From Bin80 sp964503085 (lineage in GTDB: Bacteria; Bacteroidota; Rhodothermia; Rhodothermales; Bin80), in the NCBI GenBank assembly GCA_964503085.1, contig CAZCYQ010000023.1, forward strand, positions 1 to 48,793: DNA of 48,793 bases. Reading direction: 5' to 3'. The notes below the pieces were generated by a model that saw only the letters and a list, made by a program, of their open reading frames with translations, did no database searches and was not told the origin of the DNA. The position numbers were made by a program, and so were the translations under genes. The stretch's first letter is position 1, and every line of letters starts with the position of its first letter. Positions 43,775-48,793 of this stretch are shown in pieces.

Positions 43775-45657
43775 GCAGCGATGCCAACGCCTCGCTAATT
43801 GCCTTTCTTTGCTATACCGCCATTGTTCTTGGTCTGGCGGTGCTCTCGAACTATGCCTTCAAGAAACGGGCGTTCATTAGCGAATATTTTCTTGGGAGCC
43901 GCGGACTGGGCGTCATCGCGCTCGCACTGACTTTTGGAGCAACCAGTGCCTCTGCGGGTTCTTTTGCGGGATTTCCGTCACTCATCTACGCTCACGGCTG
44001 GTCGCTGGCACTCTGGATAGCCAGCTACATGATCTTTCCCCTTTGCGGCATGGGCTTGCTGGGCAAGCGTCTGAGCATTGTCTCCCGTCGAACTGGAGCA
44101 ATCACGATACCGGACATCCTTCGCGCGCGTTTTGAAAGTCGCGCCCTAGCGCTCATGAGTACGGTACTGCTTGCCGTTCTGCTCTGTGTATTCCTTGTGC
44201 CTCAGTTTACACTTGCAGCGCTGATCATGCAACAATTACTGGGGGAGTCCCCCCTCTACCAGGAAGCAGCCGTCTGGCTTCAAAATGATCTGCCGAATTT
44301 AATACCCACCGGCACAGGCCCCGAGTATGTACTCGGCCTGCTCCTGTTTGCCGTCCTGGTTGTGGCTTACACCACTTTTGGAGGATTCAGAGCTGTCGTC
44401 TGGACCGATGTTCTGCAGGGCTTTGTAATGCTCCTTGGTGTGCTCCTGATGCTGGTTTTTACGCTGGTACAGGTGGGCGGTCTCCGCAACGCCTCTCTGG
44501 AAATGAGCTCTATGCAACCCCCTCGCCTGGGAACAGCATCCTTTGTAGTTGACTCACCGGCGCCACCGGAAGGCATCAGGATTGACATGGACACCTGGTT
44601 TATGAACGAAGGACGATTATTCCGCACGAACGAAGCAGTGCTCATTCCCACGGGCGATACCGAGTCCGCATCCATAAAAATTACACAGATCGTCACACCG
44701 CGGGAAATTGCACGCATAACGCAGACTGAACTCCCACTCCTACCCGCGCAACCTCGCGTCGGTCAACTGACCCCCTACGCCCGGGGAGACAATACAGCGG
44801 GGACCTATATGCGTCCACCTGGCCCCAGCCCCTCGGATCCTAACGGCTTCCTGCCACTCGGAGTGGCCGTTTCTTTCTTTGCTTTTTGGGCACTTGCCGG
44901 TACGGGACAGCCCGGCAACATGATACGCCTTATGGCCTTTACCGGCACCCGTACACTGCGTCGTGCCGTCGCTTCTCTAGCGGTTTATTTCTCGCTGATC
45001 TACTTTCCGCTGATCATCATCTTTTGCTGCGCTCGCCTGCTTGCGCCCGGACTGGACCATACCCCCGACAGGATTATGCCCGTAATGGCCTATCTGCTCT
45101 CGGACGGAGCCGGGATTCCATGGATGGCCGGGATCCTGATTGCTGCCCCATTTGCCGCCGCGATGAGTACAGTAGACAGTTTCATGCTGATGATCACGTC
45201 CAGCATAGTCCGTGACGTTTACCAGCAATCCATCCGCCCCGAGGCTACCGAACGTTTACTGAAGCGTCTCAGTTATGGCACTACGATGCTTGTTGGACTA
45301 CTGGCTACAATTGGAGCGCTTTACCCACCGCAATTTCTACAGTACGTAATCGTATTTACCGGAGGGGGGCTTGCAGTTGCGTTCCTGACACCTGTAGCGC
45401 TCGGGCTGTACTGGCCCCGCTTCAATAAGTCAGGCGCCCTCATGTCAATGGTTGTTGGGATAGCAGTTTATGTGCTCCTGTACCTCATCGGATTCGTGAC
45501 CTTTGGCAATGCCACACCTGTTCGCCCTCTTGAACTTGACCCGTTTATCTGGGGATTACTTGCATCTCTCCTGGCTGCCTGGTTCGGGACGCGTTATGGA
45601 CCTTCAAACTCAGAACGCGCCTTGGAAGCATTTTTCGGTAAAAACGCCACAACATAG
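43771..45657 (+). CDS. Sodium:solute symporter (SSS, PanF-like) with a large hydrophilic insert
   Basis: The 628-residue protein is an SSS transporter with about 13 helices (SEYFLGSRGLGVIALALTFGATSASAGSFAG near the start). It is about 120 residues longer than usual. The surplus is a hydrophilic stretch at about 238-358 (beginning NASLEMSSMQPP, ending just before NGFLPLGVAV) without membrane character, probably a loop domain outside the cytoplasm. Pairing with a YhdT-like protein recalls PanF, but the operon context (dipeptidase, RidA) makes an amino-acid or peptide-derived substrate at least as likely. It is the last gene of the run; a hairpin follows. Confidence 0.9.
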   Translation: MSSDANASLIAFLCYTAIVLGLAVLSNYAFKKRAFISEYFLGSRGLGVIALALTFGATSASAGSFAGFPSLIYAHGWSLALWIASYMIFPLCGMGLLGKRLSIVSRRTGAITIPDILRARFESRALALMSTVLLAVLLCVFLVPQFTLAALIMQQLLGESPLYQEAAVWLQNDLPNLIPTGTGPEYVLGLLLFAVLVVAYTTFGGFRAVVWTDVLQGFVMLLGVLLMLVFTLVQVGGLRNASLEMSSMQPPRLGTASFVVDSPAPPEGIRIDMDTWFMNEGRLFRTNEAVLIPTGDTESASIKITQIVTPREIARITQTELPLLPAQPRVGQLTPYARGDNTAGTYMRPPGPSPSDPNGFLPLGVAVSFFAFWALAGTGQPGNMIRLMAFTGTRTLRRAVASLAVYFSLIYFPLIIIFCCARLLAPGLDHTPDRIMPVMAYLLSDGAGIPWMAGILIAAPFAAAMSTVDSFMLMITSSIVRDVYQQSIRPEATERLLKRLSYGTTMLVGLLATIGALYPPQFLQYVIVFTGGGLAVAFLTPVALGLYWPRFNKSGALMSMVVGIAVYVLLYLIGFVTFGNATPVRPLELDPFIWGLLASLLAAWFGTRYGPSNSERALEAFFGKNATT

Positions 45658-45691
45658 GATGTGACTAATCCTGCGCCGTCTGCCTATCATG

Positions 45692-45709
45692 TCAGGTCAT
45701 CCGACCTGA
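45692..45709. terminator. Hairpin between convergent operons
   Basis: TCAGGTC (45692-45698) and GACCTGA (45703-45709) form a perfect 7-bp stem with a four-base loop ATCC, in the 54 bases between the ends of the rightward symporter gene and the leftward M20 gene. The U-tract is weak on both sides, so it may act as a bidirectional terminator or protect RNA ends. Confidence 0.5.
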
Positions 45710-45711
45710 GA

Positions 45712-47136
45712 CTATTTCCGGTAGTCCAAGGGTGGATCTCGATCACCAAGTAGCGGCTGATATTCAAAATCCGGACCTCTTCGCTCTTCAAACTCCCTTC
45801 GTGCCGTTAGTAAAAGTCCGTCATCCAGCAGTAGATCCAGCGTGGTCAGGGCTAAGGTTTTTGCAGCGAGAGTAAGTCCCTTCTTCCCAATACTCATCCC
45901 TCCTGCGGCCACAGCCTGCCAACTGTGAGCTGCTGTTCCGGGAACCCAGGTGGCCGTTGTAAAGCCCGCAGTTGGTGCCATATAACTCACATCTCCAACG
46001 TCCGTGGAGCCTTTGGTGATCTTGGGCAGGAACGGCTGAACCGTGGATTCTGACCCCAAGGGAATGGACGTCGCATCCAGCGTTTTTCGAATCTCTTCGG
46101 CAAAACGCTGCTCCTCTGCGTCATACTTGACGCCCCCCAGAGACTCCATATTGGACAGAATCGCCTGAGACAAGGCATTATTGGGCAACACGCTGTGTAG
46201 GCCGTGAATGATCTCGAAGTCCATAGTTGTGCCGGTCCCTAAGGCAGCCCCTTCGGCTGCTTTGATAACACGCGGAAAAATTTCTTCCAATGTCTGAGCA
46301 AGAGGATGCCGTACATAGTAGTAGACCTCCGCATAGTCCGGGACAACATTCGGTGCCAGTCCCCCGCGCGTGATGACATAGTGGATACGTGTTTCCTGGG
46401 GTACGTGCTCACGAAGCATATTGACCATCATATTCATGGCCTCCACTCCGTCCAGAGCGCTCCGGCCCCGTTCGGGAGCGCCAGCTGCATGAGTAGAGTG
46501 TCCATAAAACCGGAATTTTGCTGAACGATTTGCCAGTGTCGTTGCCGGGCTGGCATCGTTCCTGTCTGCCGGATGCCAATGGAGCACGGCGTCCGCATCA
46601 TTGAATAACCCCTCACGAACCATATACACTTTACCGGCCCCTCCTTCTTCGGCGGGTGTACCATAGAGTCTGACCGTACCGCTCTGACCGCTCGCGACCA
46701 ACCAGTCCTTCACAGCTACAGCAGCCGCTACCGAGGCCGCACCGAACAAATGATGACCACACGCATGCCCCGCCCCATCTTTCGTGCGTGCCTCTCGAAC
46801 TGGAATTGCTTTCTGTGATAGACCCGGTAAGGCATCAAACTCAGCAAGTATGCCAATCACCGGGGCTCCATTGCCGTACTCAGCTACAAAAGCCGTGGGA
46901 ATACCTACTACCCCTGACTCAATAGCGAATCCCTCCTGTACAAGTACATCTTTCAGAAGTGCACTGCTTTTCTCCTCCTGGTATCCTACTTCGGCCCACT
47001 CCCAAATCTTATGCGCTACCTGAAAGTACTCGTCTGCCCGGGCATCCAGTGAGCTGATAATCTCAGCCCTCTGCGCGAAGAGCGTTTGGGGTAAGAGGAT
47101 AAGAACGAACGCGAGTAATACAAGCCGGGTTTTCAT
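45712..47136 (-). CDS. M20 family amidohydrolase (AbgB-like), exported
   Basis: The 474-residue protein has a signal peptide (ending TLFAQ) and an M20 aminoacylase/amidohydrolase fold resembling AbgB, a subunit of p-aminobenzoyl-glutamate hydrolase. Metal-site segments are GILAEFDALPGL, GHACGHHLFGAA, GTPAEEGGAGKV and, late in the chain, GSTDVGDVSYMAP. It should hydrolyse an amide bond in the periplasm. It is the second gene of a leftward pair, its start overlapping the nitrilase stop (ATGA), and it converges with the receptor-dipeptidase-symporter run. Confidence 0.92.
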   Translation of the reverse strand: MKTRLVLLAFVLILLPQTLFAQRAEIISSLDARADEYFQVAHKIWEWAEVGYQEEKSSALLKDVLVQEGFAIESGVVGIPTAFVAEYGNGAPVIGILAEFDALPGLSQKAIPVREARTKDGAGHACGHHLFGAASVAAAVAVKDWLVASGQSGTVRLYGTPAEEGGAGKVYMVREGLFNDADAVLHWHPADRNDASPATTLANRSAKFRFYGHSTHAAGAPERGRSALDGVEAMNMMVNMLREHVPQETRIHYVITRGGLAPNVVPDYAEVYYYVRHPLAQTLEEIFPRVIKAAEGAALGTGTTMDFEIIHGLHSVLPNNALSQAILSNMESLGGVKYDAEEQRFAEEIRKTLDATSIPLGSESTVQPFLPKITKGSTDVGDVSYMAPTAGFTTATWVPGTAAHSWQAVAAGGMSIGKKGLTLAAKTLALTTLDLLLDDGLLLTARREFEERRGPDFEYQPLLGDRDPPLDYRK

Positions 47137-47975
47137 GTAACTGTCTGCTTAATGTGATTCTCATGAACTTCGGCCCATCCGGCCGCATACATTTTTGCGG
47201 CCCATGCAAGGTAGCCGGGATATGACCTCCGGGCATCCTCTACGGCGCGCAACTCCAGTGTTGTAACAGCAATACGATCCGTCGTTTCCAAAACAACTTC
47301 GCCCATGGGGTTAACTACCAGTGACGGCCCCCCGATATCCACTCCAAACTCTGGACGGGGGCGCCCGACTGATACGACCCATACCGAACAGGTCAAGGCC
47401 ATCGCCTGGTATGCCAGCCGCCATCGTTTCCATGAAGAGGGGCTGGTCGCACGAGGTGCCAAAATTACCTGCACGCCTTGTGCAGCGAGAAGCTGCCCTG
47501 CGGTCGGGCGATTAGCATCCGAGCATATCTGAATGCCCAGCTTAATCCCCTTGAATTCGATTATACGTGGGGGATCCATAGACGGCTGGTAGTGATCACA
47601 TTCCCAAAACCCTTCCTCATCCGGCAGGACATGTTTTGCAGACGACCCTGTTATGCAACCATGTGCATCCGAGAGTAACGCCACATTGGTCCTACAACCG
47701 TTGCTGGCCGAGCGAATCACGCCCCCCAGCACTGCTATACTTGCTTTCTTTGCAGCAGCCCGTTGCATATTTTCACGCCAGCCTCCAGGCTCTTCCGCGT
47801 CTTCTGCACTCGCAGCCTTCGTGGCTGGGGACCACAAATTGAATGGTAGCTCTGGCAGAACCGCCAATTCCGCTCCCAGATCACGTGCACGCTCGAGATA
47901 TGCAACCAGATCGCGCTCAGAACTGAAAATCTCACTTATTAATGCAACGTTGAGATCATGTGCTGCATTCTTCAT
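47133..47975 (-). CDS. Nitrilase-superfamily carbon-nitrogen hydrolase
   Basis: The 280-residue protein shows the nitrilase catalytic triad: Glu42 in AVLPELPFN, Lys114 in AKHVLPDEEG and Cys151 in GIQICSDANRP. Members cleave amides, nitriles or N-carbamyl groups. No signal peptide is seen, so it acts in the cytoplasm. It precedes the exported M20 amidohydrolase in the same operon, which fits a two-step breakdown of an amide-containing compound. The exact branch cannot be assigned; omega-amidase-, N-carbamoyl-amidase- or amidase-like activities all remain possible. Confidence 0.93.
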   Translation of the reverse strand: MKNAAHDLNVALISEIFSSERDLVAYLERARDLGAELAVLPELPFNLWSPATKAASAEDAEEPGGWRENMQRAAAKKASIAVLGGVIRSASNGCRTNVALLSDAHGCITGSSAKHVLPDEEGFWECDHYQPSMDPPRIIEFKGIKLGIQICSDANRPTAGQLLAAQGVQVILAPRATSPSSWKRWRLAYQAMALTCSVWVVSVGRPRPEFGVDIGGPSLVVNPMGEVVLETTDRIAVTTLELRAVEDARRSYPGYLAWAAKMYAAGWAEVHENHIKQTVT

Positions 47976-48793
47976 AATTCACTCCGTAAATAGTCAGTTC
48001 GGTTCAATAGAGGCCGACAATCGCCTTCTCCCTTTTACGCCTAATCAATTGATAAGGGCCAAGCCTGTCGTCCAGCAACTCATGGGCCCTGCCTGATTCT
48101 TGCGCTGTCTGCATTCGTGGTCGCTGTGTCATCATTGAAGACCTGTTTATTGTGCCCGACAACACTTAAAATATTTCAACAGCTCTTTTAATCCTCTCCA
48201 AAATTCAATATTTCGTAGTGCAAGACATGGCGAAATTAGGTAAATGATTTTTGTGACCAGCGTGGTCCTGTACTTCTGGATGTGTGTCTGCTACGAAAAC
48301 TGGCAGACACCAATTGAAATACAGACTGTCGGACTAAGGGGATCCAGCCCGTTTAGACTATGGACAGCAAAAGAAAAAGGGGGTGACAACAGTCGTACTG
48401 AATATTGACGCACAGTTCCAGTCGGTTGTGCAGTAAACATGGCTCGCATCTGTTTTCCGAACTTGGACGACGAAAATGTATAGCCCATATTCCCCTAGCC
48501 GAGGGGGTTGTCGAACAATAAAGGAACTCTTAGTGGCCGAACTTCGCGAGAAATATCCGTAGACCATGTCATCTGGCATGCAAATCTCTCCCCCGACAAA
48601 TTCCGAATTCCGAAACGTCTTCGGTCGCTTCAAAATGCTGGAACATACTAATGGAGCATATATCGACGCTGGCCCAAAGCGGGTATTAATCCAATTAAAA
48701 CTCGCGCCAGGATTGCTGCCAGGAACCTGGAATTTATTATAGGAAACTCTGATTAATCGGGGCAGTTTCGTACTCATCTTACTGGACCACAGA
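47976..48793. other. 818-base end region without a recognisable gene
   Basis: After the nitrilase start the sequence holds only short or unsupported open frames. The longest (about 139 codons, leftward, 48358-48777) has no recognisable motif and an unlikely composition. A small hairpin (CCCCT/AGGGG around 48493-48507) lacks a U-tract. I see no tRNA or mobile-element end. The promoter of the nitrilase operon should lie near 47976-48150. Confidence 0.5.

Noticed and set aside
48358..48777. 139-codon leftward frame containing a VPGSNPG-like stretch, which often marks a tRNA read as protein
   Set aside because: The DNA there does not contain the tRNA T-arm consensus GGTTCGAATCC and no cloverleaf can be drawn. 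The frame has no signal peptide, motif or ribosome site.
1..48793. CRISPR array, tRNA or rRNA genes, prophage or intact insertion sequence
   Set aside because: No regularly spaced repeats, cloverleaf sequences, rRNA blocks, integrase or transposase motifs were recognised by eye on either strand.

Overview
The window looks like a chromosomal segment of a Gram-negative bacterium of the Bacteroidota/Rhodothermota group, most likely an uncultivated Rhodothermales-like lineage. The grounds are two TonB-dependent receptors with a carboxypeptidase-like regulatory domain, each paired with a DUF4249 lipoprotein, several secreted or lipid-anchored proteins, Tat-type leaders on sugar isomerase-like and gluconate-dehydrogenase-like proteins, and a SUF-only iron-sulfur locus. 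This assignment is an inference from gene content. No rRNA, tRNA, CRISPR array, intact insertion sequence or phage gene was recognised.

Left part (1-15 kb), mostly housekeeping and envelope genes on both strands: a secreted beta-propeller protein, pyruvate phosphate dikinase, an asparagine-synthase-like protein without the usual N-terminal cysteine, glutaryl-CoA dehydrogenase, a small outer-membrane-type protein followed by a clear terminator, HemW, two tandem DUF192 lipoproteins, an M1 metallopeptidase, an NTF2-like secreted protein and a second propeller protein. A broken start of another TonB receptor lies at 14.8-15.2 kb.

Middle (15.3-21.4 kb): the SUF locus. sufA runs leftward, and sufB, sufC, sufD, a sufS-sufE fusion and a sufT-like DUF59 gene run rightward, with overlapping or nearly overlapping junctions from sufC onward. 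The first receptor/DUF4249 pair follows (21.4-24.7 kb).

Sugar region (24.7-38.8 kb): a GMC oxidoreductase interrupted by one in-frame stop, with its gluconate dehydrogenase subunit-3-like partner; a cold-shock gene; a leftward set (YkvI-like membrane protein, short medium-chain dehydrogenase, Tat-exported isomerase-like protein); and a rightward set (N-acylglucosamine/cellobiose 2-epimerase family, sodium:solute symporter with three small membrane proteins, DUF1080 protein, propeller fused to a blue-copper domain). Together these suggest oxidation and cleavage of sugars outside the cytoplasm, perhaps through 3-keto intermediates, followed by uptake and isomerisation. A second Tat-exported isomerase-like gene closes the region.

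Right part (38.9-48 kb): a compact six-gene run of receptor, DUF4249 lipoprotein, M19 dipeptidase, RidA-family protein, YhdT-like small membrane protein and sodium symporter, in which every junction overlaps or nearly overlaps. It converges on a nitrilase-M20 amidohydrolase pair. I read this as a locus for uptake and breakdown of a peptide-like or amide compound. The last 0.8 kb shows no gene.
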